Shown here: positions 22,997 through 33,865 of the stretch, piece by piece
Layout: every line of letters begins with the position of its first letter
Numbering within the stretch: position 1 is the first letter of the stretch
Assembly: GCA_964036665.1 (NCBI GenBank)
Contig: OZ038528.1
Location: 6,206,501-6,270,500 of the forward strand
Direction: 5' to 3'
Length of the DNA: 64,000 nucleotides
Source of the DNA: Gordius sp. MW1
Lineage: Eukaryota; Nematomorpha; Gordioida; Gordea; Gordiidae
Notes under the pieces: generated by a model
Told to the model about the DNA's origin: nothing
Seen by the model: the letters and a program-made list of their open reading frames with translations, nothing else
Database searches by the model: none
Position numbers and translations under genes: made by a program

Positions 22997-24301
22997 GACC
23001 TGCAACGGGCCTGTTTAGGTCATTCGGCCCGCCCGTAAAAAAAATATAAAAGCCCGGCCGGGTCCGTCGAAATTTTAAATTATAAGCCTGGCCCGTGCCC
23101 ATAATTTTTTTTTCTGTTTAATTTTTTTTATCGATTTGGTAAACAATATGTATGTGATAAAAATGTTAATAAAAATATTGCAAAAATAATAAACTGGTAA
23201 TTCCCAGTCACTCGAGTTCTTTTATTTTTTAAGAAACAACCTACATGGAAAATTTTTTTACAAGTGGCACTTCAGGATACATAAAACCATATAAGCCAAA
23301 TAAACTTTTAAAACCCTTATCGAAGGTTATAATGTTTTTAATCAAGTTACTAGCTTCCTTGCTTTTCCACCATTTTAAATAATTAGGTTATTGATATAAA
23401 ATGAACAGTGTAAAAGTAACTTGAGGAAATAAATTTCAGAATTTTAAATTTGTTAATGATAATGAGTAGAAAAATTTTGGCATTTGGCCGGGGTCAGTAA
23501 AAGTAGAAGTTAGCAACGGTCAGAATTAATTTTCAGGAAATTATAACCAGTTTTGCAATTAACTGATATATAGCAACATAAGTTTCCCAAAGAAATTTAT
23601 TAATAAAGGTATTCAGTCTGGCACAAAAACAATAATGGAATTTGAGCTTGGGTGAGGGAAAAAGTAAAGCCAATCAGCGGTCAGCAAAATAAAAGTCTTT
23701 TACAGAAGCATAAGTCCACAGTCATTAAAAACCTTAATAAGTTTCCACGGCAATTATTGAAAATTTGCAAGTTGGACAGGACAGGATGGAGAGGACGGAC
23801 AATTCAAAGAGAGCCCATAAATTGAATAGCCCAATATTGCTAGGGGTTATAAATGAGGAGGCAAGGATGGGCAGCTGCCCCCCTCCAAATCCAAAAATTC
23901 TAAACGAAAATAAACATTTTTTGCCCTATCTAAGCTGCCTCCTCTAATTTAAATTGGCTCCCCCCATGGGATCACGTGCATAAATTATCTTTAACATATA
24001 TTATGCGGGTTAAAATATTAATGAATTAATGAACTAGAATGGAAAAAAATTTAACTTTCCTTGTTAATTTAATATACATAGAATAATTATAAATTAGAAT
24101 AAAAACACCTTCTTTTATACTAAATCCAATAAATTTTTAACAGGCTTTTAACGGGCCTTAGGTTAGGTATAACTAGGCCCGGCCCGAGCCCGTTTAGTTA
24201 TATATCGGCCCGTCCAGGCCCGGCCCGTTGTTTTATTTTAAAGAAGCCCGGCCCCCCGCGGGCCGGGCTTTTAGGACCGAGCCGGGGCCGTGCAGGTATC
24301 T
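22997..24301 (+). mobile_element. hAT-like element with GC-rich ends in a PABP intron
   Basis: Identical flanks ACACCCCATT (22987-22996 and 24302-24311) bracket 1305 bp. The ends are rough inverted repeats (GACCTGCAACGGGCC against AGATACCTGCACGGCC) followed by runs of gcccggcccgg, like the hAT at 27220-28071. A segment at 23490-23720 matches 42230-42620. No transposase frame is visible. It carries a G/C-run stretch near 23855-23970 that resembles the dispersed G-run MITE. Confidence 0.65.
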
Positions 24302-24564
24302 ACACCCCATTAAAATCTACAATATTATTGGTAGTTTTGATTAAAAGTAAATAGGATAAGTTTGTGATGGAGGTGTTAATTTAAAAAGAGATGGAAGGCA
24401 GAGTATTTATGCAACTTGCGCCAATAAAAGCCTTTAAAATTATCTAAATAATTATAATAAGGTTATTGAGTTAATAAAACATTAACCTTAACTACCTCAT
24501 AAGAAACCAATGCAAGTTAACATAAAATGTTATCATGCTTACAGGTTTGCTCACCCCTCTTTAG

Positions 24565-24712
24565 TCTAAAAATCACATGGCTCCAATCTTTCACCCAGTA
24601 GCCCCAACAGGAGGTTATTACATGCAGGTCCCTGCTGCAACCCAAAGGGCTTATGCTCCTAATCACATGGGCTACATCAGGCAATCCAACAATCCTAGGT
24701 GGCAAAGAAATG
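24565..24712 (+). pseudogene. PABP linker exon
   Basis: After the acceptor ctctttag the frame reads SKNHMAPIFHPVAPTGGYYM, then RAYAPNHMGYIRQ and PRWQRN with a GT donor (gttagt). This is the proline/aromatic linker that follows RRM4 in PABPs (usual ends PRW...NG). No lesion is seen in this exon. Confidence 0.8.
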
Positions 24713-25013
24713 GTTAGTTCAGCCTTTAATTACCCATTATTTAGGGTTGCTCTTCTCTGTGCTAATTTACAAGAGAGGAATTTTCAATTAGTTGAACCAT
24801 TGGGTAGATGGATCTTTAAGTTATGACTTGTTTGTAAGCCTTAAGTCTAGTATCAATAATTTGTTTGCACCTAAAAATATTTTGGTTTAACCAAAAACCC
24901 CTTGTTCAGAAGTGATGTTTTATGGTAATTTACTGATTCATATTTTAAATAAATATATACGTAAATAGTTTTTTGAAGTAGATTTTTTTAGGCATCAGGT
25001 AGTAGTGTTGTAA

Positions 25014-25178
25014 GGGTGCGTCTTAAAATAAGATTTTGCATAGATGCAAAAAAAACGAATACACGTTAAAACATAGCCGCGTCTTAATATACGCCTCACT
25101 TCATATTTGTATCTTGGCTGATTGATTTCAATTGCGATACACCAGATGCAAGCTATTGAGTAAGCTATTACTGTGACC
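25014..25178 (+). mobile_element. PIF/Harbinger end segment, copy 1 (165 bp)
   Basis: It starts GGGTGCGTCTTAAAATAAG and ends ACTGTGACC, with TAA on both sides (25011-25013 and 25179-25181). The same segment forms the left end of Harbinger copy H2 at 28086-28250. Here it sits next to the opposite end of H1, so either it is a separate MITE or the H1 body has been inverted. Confidence 0.7.
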
Positions 25179-25251
25179 TAAGGGCCCCTTTTAATATACG
25201 CTTCAACTTCAAGCGCGCCATAATTTTTTGTGTCTAAATATGCGATTTAAC

Positions 25252-26468
25252 TGGATGCAATATCAATTCTTTTACTAACTGAGTATGCATCAAAAAAATC
25301 TACTAGAAGAAAGAAAAATATATTATATAAACAAAGACATCTTTTCGGGGAGTTTTCTAATGTGATTAAAAATATTTTAAAAAATGATGAGTTATTTTAT
25401 GATTATACAAGGATGCAACAAAGCACATTTTACTATATCTTGTCTCATATTGAAGAAGATATAAATCATTCTAATGATAAAGTTGAATGGATAAGTCCAG
25501 CTGAAAGGTTGATGGTTACTTTAAGGTATTATAAGAATAGATTATATTAAATTTTCAATTTAGATATTTAATATTGGGGGAGTGTTTCAGGCAATTAGCC
25601 TTTTCTTTTAGGATAAGTAGAAGTGCAATAGCCTATATAGTGGATGAAGTTACGGGAGCTATTGTTAAAAACTTGATGAAGATTCACATACCAATACCCA
25701 ATCAAGAAAATTGGAAAAAAGTAGGCATTATTTAATATGAAATAAATTATTCTTTAGATAGCAAAAGATTATGAGGAGATATGGAACTTTCCAAATTGTT
25801 TGGGAGCAGTTGATGGAAAGCATATAAGGATTATCAAACCAGCAAAAGCAGGATGCCGTTTCTATAACTACAAAGGATATCATTCCATTGTATTGATGGC
25901 TGTCTCAGATGCCAAATATAAATTTACTTATATTGATGTAGGAGCCCTAGGCCGTCAAAGTGACGGAGGGGTTTGGAAACACTGTTCCCTATATAAAAAG
26001 ATGCAGGAAAATAGAAATTTTTTACCACCTGATACCTATTTAACTAATACTCCTGTAAAAGTCCCATATGTATTCATAGCTGATGAAGCTTTTCAGCGTT
26101 CCGAGATTGTCATGAAACCTTATCCAAGCTCTTCACTCAACGAAGAAAAAAGTATGTTTAACAAAAGACTAGCAAGGGCCAGGAATACTGTTGAGTGTAC
26201 CTTTGGAATTATGGCTAAAAAGTTTGGGATCCTCGATAGTCCTATAAAGACTCAGCCAAAAAAGGCAGAAAAAATAATCCAGTCCATTTGTATACTACAT
26301 AATATACTTATAGATAAAGACTTGCCTCCTCATGATTATGATTTGAATGATCACCAAATTCAGACTACACAATTATTACCAGAGAACAACCCATCATCTC
26401 AAAGTGCTCGAGACATTAGAGAATTATTCTGCCATTATTTCAATTTATACCCATTACCATGGCATTAA
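25252..26468 (+). pseudogene. Harbinger transposase of H1 (DDE), start codon lost
   Basis: Three exons: 25252-25525, 25564-25720 and 25758-26468, with introns of 38 and 37 bp. Exon 1 encodes DAISILLLTEYASKKSTRRK and MQQSTFYYILSHIEEDI; exon 2 YLILGECFRQLAFSFRISRS. Exon 3 holds the catalytic core: [13 protein letters not shown] (first Asp), VPYVFIADEAFQ (second Asp), ARARNTVECTFGIMAKKFG (Glu), then CILHNILID. This matches HARBI1-type DDE_Tnp_4 transposases. The frame is open throughout, but compared with H2 four bases are missing at the start, which removes the ATG (AACTGGATGC here, AACTAAATGGATGC in H2). Otherwise it looks intact. Confidence 0.85.
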
Positions 26469-26574
26469 TTACATTTTTTTGACTTGTTTATTGTCTACAA
26501 TATCAACTTTTTAATTTTTAGGATTGTGAATAGTAAATAAATATACATTTTATTGTCTACAATATCAACTTGAC

Positions 26575-27205
26575 AAAATATTATTGGTAATATACATTAA
26601 CATATCAATTCATTTTCAAATTATTCAAATATTGGAGTATATTAATTTTAAATAAGACCTAAAGTCAGGTAACAAGGAATCCAAAAAAGCCTTCTCTGGA
26701 TCCATAGTTACCTTTAATTTTTCTTCCTCTACAGTAATTAAATTAATAAATTAGTATATAAAATAAGCTACCTGTTTATTTGATCTGTAAGAATAGAACT
26801 TTTTCTTTTATGACAGTTTTCTTTATTGCTGCTATCTTCCATTGACATGGATACATTATCTAAGGAACTGCAAGTTGGTGTTTGCTCAAACACCTTTTCT
26901 AGAAATATCAAATCTTTGTAGTAGTGCCATTTTGGTGGTAGGGCACCAGATCCTGACCTAGCATGTTTAATCTTATTCTTCTTTCTTCTAAAACTATCCC
27001 TCAAAGTTTTCCATTTTGATTTGCATTGATCCATTATTAAAATTATAATATTTATTGTTATTAATTACCTGATAAGTAGTAATCATTGGCCACTACTTGC
27101 CAGGCTTTTGCTACTTCTATTTTATTCATGTGAAGTTCTTGGGCATCATCCCAAATTATTATTTGACTTTCAACGCTTCTAATAAACTTTTTGGTTTGTT
27201 CTTGT
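26575..27205 (-). pseudogene. MADF-BESS gene of H1, splice sites lost
   Basis: The MADF domain spans two exons: 27205-27069 (KKFIRSVESQIIIWDDAQEL, KAWQVVANDYYLS) and 27033 to about 26770 (DQCKSKWKTLRDSFRRKKNK, LPPKWHYYKDLIFLEKVF). A third exon (about 26735-26590) holds a BESS-like motif (FLDSLLPDF). In PIF/Harbinger elements this second protein binds DNA and partners the transposase. The acceptor before exon 2 reads AATAATGG where H2 has AATAGTGG, and the acceptor before exon 3 is changed too, so it should not splice correctly. Confidence 0.75.
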
Positions 27206-27219
27206 CTAAATATGTATAC

Positions 27220-28071
27220 CAGAGGTCAGAAATGCCCGGCCCGGCCCGCTGCCCGGCTCGCCCGGCCCGGCCCATGGGCCGGGCCGGGCTGGGCAACTGT
27301 CTTAAGTTTTACTTTTCGGACGGGCCCGGGCGGGCACGCTGATAAGATTCGGGCAATTCGGGCATGCCAAAAATTTTATCAAATTGATTTTCCTCAAAAA
27401 AAGAAAAATTCGCTTATAAACAATTTTGGGCCATAATAAATTTGACTAGATTTTTTTCTATCGCTTAAATCCTTATCGTACGTTTATATAATGTCCTAAA
27501 TCCTCCCGGCGACGAGTGCTGCAAGTGAAAGAAGTTTCTCTATCCCAGGAAGATTAATAGAGGAAAGACGCACAAGATTATATCCGGAAATTGTCGACGA
27601 TTTGTTATCTTTACATAATAATTATGAATAATAAAATATTGTCATCTTTGTTCTGATCAATATGCCATTATTTAATGCTTATTTTGTAATAGTGGTTAAA
27701 AGATTTTGGGATTGGATAATTTCTAGTCTAACGGGCAAATTTTATTAATAAGGCCGGGCAGCTCTAATGGTTTGGGCATCGCTGAGCGGACACTTAGAAG
27801 GGTTCAGGCGGGGAATTTAGTTAAAAATTTAGACCGGGCCGGGTTTGGGCAGAAAAATTTTAACAAATCCGACCTCTGTTTGCGACCTCACAAATTCGGG
27901 ACTAACGGGCAAATTTAATATTTCGGGCCGGGCAATTCGGGCAGCTTTAACGATTCGGGCGGGCCCGGGCGGACACTTAGATGGGTTCGGGCGGGCTCGG
28001 GCGGGCAGATTAATTATAAAATCGGGCCGGGCCGGGTTCGGGCTGAAAAATTCTAACAAATCTGACCTCTG
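27220..28071 (+). mobile_element. hAT element, 852 bp, GC-rich termini
   Basis: Perfect 8-bp duplications ATGTATAC (27212-27219 and 28072-28079) and the inverted ends CAGAGGTCAGA and TCTGACCTCTG identify a hAT element. Subterminal regions are packed with gcccggcccgg and its reverse complement. It is inserted in the H1/H2 Harbinger junction. Only the C-terminal end of a transposase remains inside. Confidence 0.88.
27500..27631 (+). pseudogene. hAT transposase C-terminal dimerisation segment
   Basis: The frame reads PATSAASERSFSIPGRLIEE, then RRTRLYPEIVDDLLSLHNN and a stop. The pattern P.TSA.SER.FS..GRL...RR.RL.P..V..LL.L..N is the hAT dimerisation region (Dimer_Tnp_hAT). Upstream catalytic sequence is missing. 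Confidence 0.85.
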
Positions 28072-28270
28072 ATGTATACATATTAGGGTGCGTCTTAAAA
28101 TAAAATTTTGCATAGATGCAAAAAAAACGAATACACGTTAAAACATAGCCGCGTCTTAATATACGCCTCACTTCATATTTGTATCTTGGCTGTTTGATTT
28201 CAATTGCGTTACACCAGATGCAAGCTATTGAGTAAGCTATTACTGTGACCTAATATGTATACATATTTAG

Positions 28271-28905
28271 ACAAGAACAAACCAAAAAGTTTATTAGAAG
28301 CGTTGAAAGTCAAATAATAATTTGGGATGATGCCCAACAACTTCACATGAATAAAATAGAATTAACAAAAGCCTGGCAAGTAGTGGCCAATGATTGCTAC
28401 TTATCAGGTAATTAATAACAATAAAGATTATAATTTTAATAGTGGATCAATGCAAATCAAAATGGAAAACTTTAAGGGATAGTTTTAGAAGAGTGAAGAA
28501 TAAGATTAAACATGCTAGGTCAGGATCTGGTGCCCTATTACCAAAATGGCACTACTACAAAGATTTGATATTTCTAGAAAAGGTGTTTGAGCAAACACCA
28601 ACTTGCCCTTCCTTAGATAATGTATCCATGTCAATGGAAGATAGCAGCAATAAAGAAAACTGTCATAAAAGAAAGAGTTCTATTCTTACAGATCAAATAA
28701 ACAGGTAGCTTATTTTATAGACTAATTTATTTATTAATTTATTAGGTTAATTACTGTAGAGGAAGAAAAATTAAAGGTAACTATGGATCCAGAGAAGGCT
28801 TTTTTGGATTCCTTGTTACCTGACTTTAGGTCTCTAAGTGATCCTAATAAATTCTTATTTAAAATTAATATACTCCAGTATTTGAATAATTTGAAAATGA
28901 ATTGA
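28271..28905 (+). CDS. MADF-BESS protein of Harbinger H2
   Basis: Three exons: 28271-28407, 28443-28704 and 28746-28905, with introns of 35 and 41 bp and intact GT/AG sites. The protein contains a MADF domain (KKFIRSVESQIIIWDDAQQL, AWQVVANDCYLS, DQCKSKWKTLRDSFRRVKNK, LPKWHYYKDLIFLEKVF), a Ser/Lys-rich middle (SSNKENCHKRKS) and a C-terminal BESS-like motif (AFLDSLLPDFRSLSDPNKF). It is the DNA-binding partner protein of PIF/Harbinger elements. No ATG is in frame before a TAA just upstream of exon 1, so the start is either in an unseen 5' exon inside 28086-28250 or lost. Confidence 0.75.
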
Positions 28906-29041
28906 TATGTTAATGTATATTACCAATAATATTTTGTCAAGTTGATATTGTAGACAATAAAATGTATATTTATTTACTATTCACAATCCTAAAAATTAAA
29001 AAGTTGATATTGTAGACAATAAACAAGTCAAAAAAATGTAA

Positions 29042-30265
29042 TTAATGCCATGGTAATGGGTATAAATTGAAATAATGGCAGAATAATTCTCTAATGTCTC
29101 GAGCACTTTGAGATGATGGGTTGTTCTCTGGTAATAATTGTGTAGTCTGAATTTGGTGATCATTCAAATCATAATCATGAGGAGGCAAGTCTTTATCTAT
29201 AAGTATATTATGTAGTATACAAATGGACTGGATTATTTTTTCTGCCTTTTTTGGCTGAGTCTTTATAGGACTATCGAGGATCCCAAACTTTTTAGCCATA
29301 ATTCCAAAGGTACACTCAACAGTATTCCTGGCCCTTGCTAGTCTTTTGTTGAACATACTTTTTTCTTCGTTGAGTGAAGAGCTTAGATAAGGTTTCATGA
29401 CAAACTCGGAAAGCTGAAAAGCTTCATCAGCTATGAATACATATGGGACTTTTACAGGAGTATTAGTTAAATAGGTATCAGGTGGTAAAAAATTTCTATT
29501 TTCCTGTATCTTTTTATATAGGGAACAGTGTTTCCAAACCCCTCCGTCACTTTGACGGCTTAGGGCTCCTACATCAATATAAGTAAATTTATATTTGGCA
29601 TCAAGACAGCCATCAATACAATGGAATGATATCCTTTGTAGTTATAGAAACGGCTTCCTACTTTTGCTGGTTTGATAATCCTTATATGCTTTCCATCAAC
29701 TGCTCCCAAACAATTTGGAAAGTTCCATATCTCCTCAGAATCTTTTGCTATCTAAAGAATAATTTATTTCATATTAAATAATGCCTACTTTTTTCCAATT
29801 TTCTTGATTGGGTATTGGTATGTGAATCTTCATCAAGTTTTTAACAATAGCTCCCGTAACTTCATCCACTATATAGGCTATTGCACTTCTACTTATCCTA
29901 AAAGAAAAGGCTAATTGCCTGAAACACTCCCCCAATATTAAATATCTAAATGAAAATTTAATATAATCTATTCTTATAATATACCTTAAAGTAACCATCA
30001 ACCATTTAGCTGGACTTATCCATTCAACTATATCATTAGAATGATTTATATCTTCTTCAATATGAGACAAGATATAGTAAAATGTGCTTTGTTGCATCCT
30101 TGTATAATCATAAAATAACTCATCATTTTTTAAAATATTTTTAATCACATTAGAATACTCCCCAAAAAGATGTCTTTGTTTATATAATATATTTTTCTTT
30201 CTTCTAGTAGATTTTTTTGATGCATACTCAGTTAGTAAAAGAATTAATATTGATATTGCATCCAT
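29042..30265 (-). pseudogene. Harbinger transposase of H2, frameshifted
   Basis: ATG at 30265 begins MDAISILILLLTEYASKKST, the start missing in H1. The minus-strand frame is open to 29774, then exon 3 follows. A one-base deletion near 29605 (tgtcttgatgcc against tgtctcagatgcc in H1) breaks the frame between the first and second catalytic Asp. The remainder (ADEAFQLSEFVMKPYLS to the TAA at 29042) is intact and nearly identical to H1. Confidence 0.85.
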
Positions 30266-30341
30266 TTAGTTAAATCGCATATTTAGACACAAAAAATTAT
30301 GGCGCGCTTGAAGTTGAAGCGTATATTAAGACGGGCCCTAA

Positions 30342-31281
30342 GAGACCTGGGGTTTAGCCATCTCTTGGTTCAATTAAACTAATGACTGACCTAATCAAAC
30401 TCTTGGCTGTATATTTCGACAAAGCCTTAAGGTCGACGACACAAAACCCAGGTCTTTTTACATCACTAACCGATGTCAAATTTGCCTACCCGGTCCGATT
30501 TTATAACTAAATTCACCCCGGGCCTACCCAAACTCTGTTAAACGTCCGCCTGGCCATACCCAAATTATTAGAGCTGCCCGGCCCAAAATAATGATTTTTT
30601 AAATTTTTAGTTAAAATTTTGTCATGTTTTCCAAAAAAATATATTTAATTCTCGATTGATAGGAATTAAGAAGCGAAAGCGAAATGAATTTTTGGGCTAA
30701 TTTATCAAACTCTTCATTCTTTTTCTTAATATCTTTATATTCATCGTGAAATTTATCATATATCAATGGTATTGCAGATAAGATCGTAATTATTCTATAA
30801 TCATATAAAATCATATAAAAAATACATACATACCAAATTCAATTTTTTAACCATCGCGCAAAACAAAAAGTACATAATGATGTATATCTTATTTTCGTTC
30901 GCTTTTTGACGCGGGCGAAATAATCGTCTGCGGATTCATTATGAACGCCTCCCATTTACAATTGTTATTTTCGTGATATATGATAAATTTTACGATGAAT
31001 GTATAGATAGTAAGAGAATAAAGAGTTTGATAAATTAGCCCAAAAATTCACTTCGCTTTTTTCACTTCGCGCGTCATCACTAACGCCCCGTAACACACAT
31101 TATACAATCAAATAGAAAAGTGACAAAATTATACACAATAAAAAATTTGATTAGCCCAAATTTTGTTATGATGACAGCCATGGGATATGATGCCAGCCAT
31201 GGCCCGCCCAAATATCTTAATTTATAAAGTTGCTAGACCCGTGGCCCGGTTAGTCATGGGCGCCGGACTTTCCTGGTCTCT
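30342..31281. mobile_element. degenerate hAT-like remnant with GC-rich segments
   Basis: The start agagacctgggg and the end ttcctggtctctg are rough inverted repeats. Segments such as acccggtccgattttataac and gagctgcccggcccaaaa resemble the subterminal regions of the hAT at 27220-28071 on the other strand. A 67-codon minus frame (30611-30814) shows no motif. No clear target duplication. Confidence 0.4.
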
Positions 31282-31344
31282 GATCACTAGTAGGTACACT
31301 TTTTCCCTAATACCTTGAATAAATTCTCTAACGAATGTCCTTAG

Positions 31345-31609
31345 CTTACCCGCAGCAAATAGTAGCCGGTGGGGGCAATCAGGGTTTTAGGATGCCTAAC
31401 CAGACTGCCCATTTGCAACAACGAATGCAAATGGCAGCCGGGTCTCAACGAGTAATGGCCGCTCTGCAACAGCAGCAATTGTTTCAACAGCAACAACAGC
31501 AAATTTTGAACGCTCAGTTCCAACAACAGCAATAATCCCAGAACCCCAATATGGCTGGGGCTCGTAATGTCCCCAATGCAGGAACCGCATCGAACGTCGC
31601 AAATGCTAG
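31345..31609 (+). pseudogene. PABP linker exon, Q-rich, with a premature stop
   Basis: Acceptor tgtccttag, then AYPQQIVAGGGNQGFRMPNQ, MQMAAGSQRVMAALQQQQLF and a Q tract. A TAA at 31533-31535 interrupts the Q tract (likely a former CAA) before SQNPNMAGARNVPNAGT. Donor AG/gtataa keeps the phase expected by the next exon. The length (265 bp) fits phases 1 and 2 on either side. Confidence 0.8.
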
Positions 31610-32027
31610 GTATAAAAATTAGATAATTCCTAGGCGGGCCTCATCTCGTGTTTACTATAATATATTAGAGTGTTGTAAAAGCGGCTGGGTTTTGTTTGGC
31701 CGACCTTTGGTTCAACTATGCCTAACTCGTCTGTGGCCTTTTATTGAAATTTAGACTAAGCTCAGAGGTCGACTAAAAACCGACCAAAAAAGCTCTGGTT
31801 ATGTTTAGTCGACTAATACCAAATGTCGACCAAACAAGACCCAGCTGTTAAATAGTAGTTGTTTAAGAGTAATGGAAACGTGTGTATGTATATAGGTAAA
31901 ACATAATTTGCTAATTGAATAGACACATTTTGTGGCCATCACCAAACAATTAAGATTATAGTAACACCCTAAACTATACTATAGAAATTGTCATAAATTA
32001 TACCAAGTAATGTAATTTCTATTATAG

Positions 32028-32092
32028 GGCTTTGTCTGGGTCCTCTTCTCAACAAGCTGGCCTTCAGCAGTTGTCTCAACCCGGTAACATGG
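32028..32092 (+). pseudogene. PABP linker exon (65 bp)
   Basis: Acceptor attatag; reads ALSGSSSQQAGLQQLSQPGN and a perfect donor gtaagt. Phase matches its neighbours. No lesion. Confidence 0.75.
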
Positions 32093-32110
32093 GTAAGTGG
32101 AAACAATCAT

Positions 32111-32873
32111 TTTAACCTATATCCTATAATCAATTTCAAGTTTTTATGCTTCATTAACCTTATTCTTCATATTAGGGCAAGTTCCTAGGGCTACTTTGAC
32201 GGCCTTGGTTCCTACCCAGCCAATGTTGAATAAATATGTTCCTTCGGCTCCAGTTGTGGTATGATAATTCGCAATTTTAAACTTACTCTAGATTGTCTAT
32301 ATTTTAATTATCTTTTTTTAGATTATCTCTAAAAATTTCCTATTCACCAAGCATCTCAATTATAATGCATCAACAATATTTATAAATTAACCTTTAATTT
32401 CATTTTTTGCCATCTAAATATGTAAACTAGCATACTCATTTTTCTTGTGAAGGACCGATTTTTTCTTAGTGGACCTTTCTTAATTTTTAACTTTAACCTA
32501 TATCCTATAATCAATTTCAAGTTTTTATGCTTCATTAACCGTTATTCTTCATATTAGGGCAAGTTCCTAGGGCTACTTTGACGGCCTTGGTTCCTACCCA
32601 GCCAATGATAAATAAATATGTTCCTACGGCTCCAGTTGTGGTATGATAATTCGCAATTTTAAACTTACTCTAGATTGTCTATATTTTAATTATCTTTTTT
32701 TAGATTATCTCTAAAAATTTCCTATTCACCAAGCATCTCAATTATAATGCATCAACAATATTTATAAATTAACCTTTAATTTCATTTTTTGCCATCTAAA
32801 TATGTGAACTAGTATACTCATTTTTCTTGTGAAGGACCGATTTTTTCTTAGTGGACCTTTCTTAATTTTTAAC
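32111..32873 (+). repeat. tandem duplication of 381-382 bp carrying a PABP exon
   Basis: Unit 1 (32111-32491) and unit 2 (32492-32873) differ at only a handful of positions. Each contains an 83 bp exon (32176-32258 and 32558-32640) with intact splice sites encoding GQVPRATLTALVPTQPM and NKYVPSAPVV (unit 2: TAPVV). Confidence 0.93.
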
Positions 32874-32999
32874 TTATTGGATTTGAAATTAATCTTGGAC
32901 TATTTATAAGATATTTCGCAAAATCTAAAACTTTGCTATAACAAATTCATTTGTTTAAATAATGTAGTTAAAGCATACCTATATTGTTCTATCTAAAAG

Positions 33000-33221
33000 T
33001 CTTTGTCACGAGTCACAGCTACAACAGAAGGCGAACTCACCTCGACTCAGCTAGTGGCCGTGGGCGAGCTCGAGCAAAAAACTATCTTTGGGAACAAGAT
33101 TTTCCAAATTGGATCTGGCATCTACGCTAACGAGGCCCCAAAACTTACGGGGATTTTGTTGGAGATGGATAACTCCGAATTGCCGCACATGCTGGAAGAT
33201 CAGGATTTGCTTAAGCAAAAG
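33000..33221 (+). pseudogene. PABP exon with most of the MLLE domain
   Basis: Starts after tctaaaag in phase 0. The MLLE core is GELEQKTIFGNKIFQIGSG, KLTGILLEMDNSELPHML and DLLKQK, matching the PABC/MLLE pattern KITGMLLEIDNSELLHMLE. The donor AAG/gttacc lies where the known domain continues into the final helix, which is supplied by the exon at 41228. Confidence 0.9.
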
Positions 33222-33865
33222 GTTACCAGCTACAACTTTATTTTTTGCCTTTGCTCTAGCGAAATGATAATTTTGTTGTCGTAATGTTGTTGCAACTATT
33301 TTTAGTGTTGCACCCACCACAACCACACGCTCTCTATTGTTATGTAATTCATATCTTATTGATTTCTAGGGTTTTAATTGTCGGGGGTATGATTAGGACC
33401 ACATAATGGTATTTCTGAGGACAGACTTTAAGCAATAAATAATAGCGACTTGATTACGAGACTAGAAATTATAGTATTTGCAGGGTTTAGACATAACAAT
33501 ATGATATAATATATTAATAAAGAGTGCAACTTTTCGTGATTCATAATTGTGTGTTTTGCAATATACTTTGATCTTAGTCCTAATCTCTCGTCTGTGTTAT
33601 TTGTTTTATGCAGCATTGCCCAAAGCTTTTAATAACTATTGTGTTAACCTTATTTTTAGTTGTATGCGTATACTTTATATATGATCAAACATAGCATTCA
33701 TTTAAAGAGACTTGGTTTATATTTAGATAATTGGGCGTTTCAAACATTTGCCCAGAGCACCATAAATTTTAAAGCGATAAAAGTGAACTGTAGGGGTCAT
33801 AGTTTTTGTGTATTTGACGAAATGCTACACAAATAATTGTATGGTATCTAAGCCTTTTTGGTTAA

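Larger units (their letters stand above)
25182..27211 (+). mobile_element. PIF/Harbinger copy H1
   Basis: It starts GGGCCCCTTTTAATATACGC after a TAA and carries the transposase (plus strand) and a converging MADF-BESS gene (minus strand), the two-gene layout typical of PIF/Harbinger. Its right side continues to gtctaaatatgtata, where a hAT is inserted; 14 bp after the hAT the next copy H2 begins in the opposite orientation. Confidence 0.85.
28086..30338 (-). mobile_element. PIF/Harbinger copy H2 (near full length)
   Basis: Terminal repeats GGGTGCGTCTTAAAATA (28086) and, on the other strand, GGGCCCGTCTTAATATACG (30338) match well. Flanks are TTA on the left and TAA on the right, fitting the 3-bp TWA target of the superfamily. 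It contains the MADF-BESS gene on the plus strand and the transposase on the minus strand, so it is the mirror image of H1. Confidence 0.85.

Noticed and set aside
27097-28113. Ala/Pro/Gly/Arg-rich frames across the hAT element on both strands.
   Set aside because: They come from gcccggcccgg subterminal repeats and have no counterpart in known transposases.
31341-31602. Leu-rich minus-strand frames of 63 and 68 codons opposite the PABP linker.
   Set aside because: They are shadows of the CAG/CAA-rich PABP exon.
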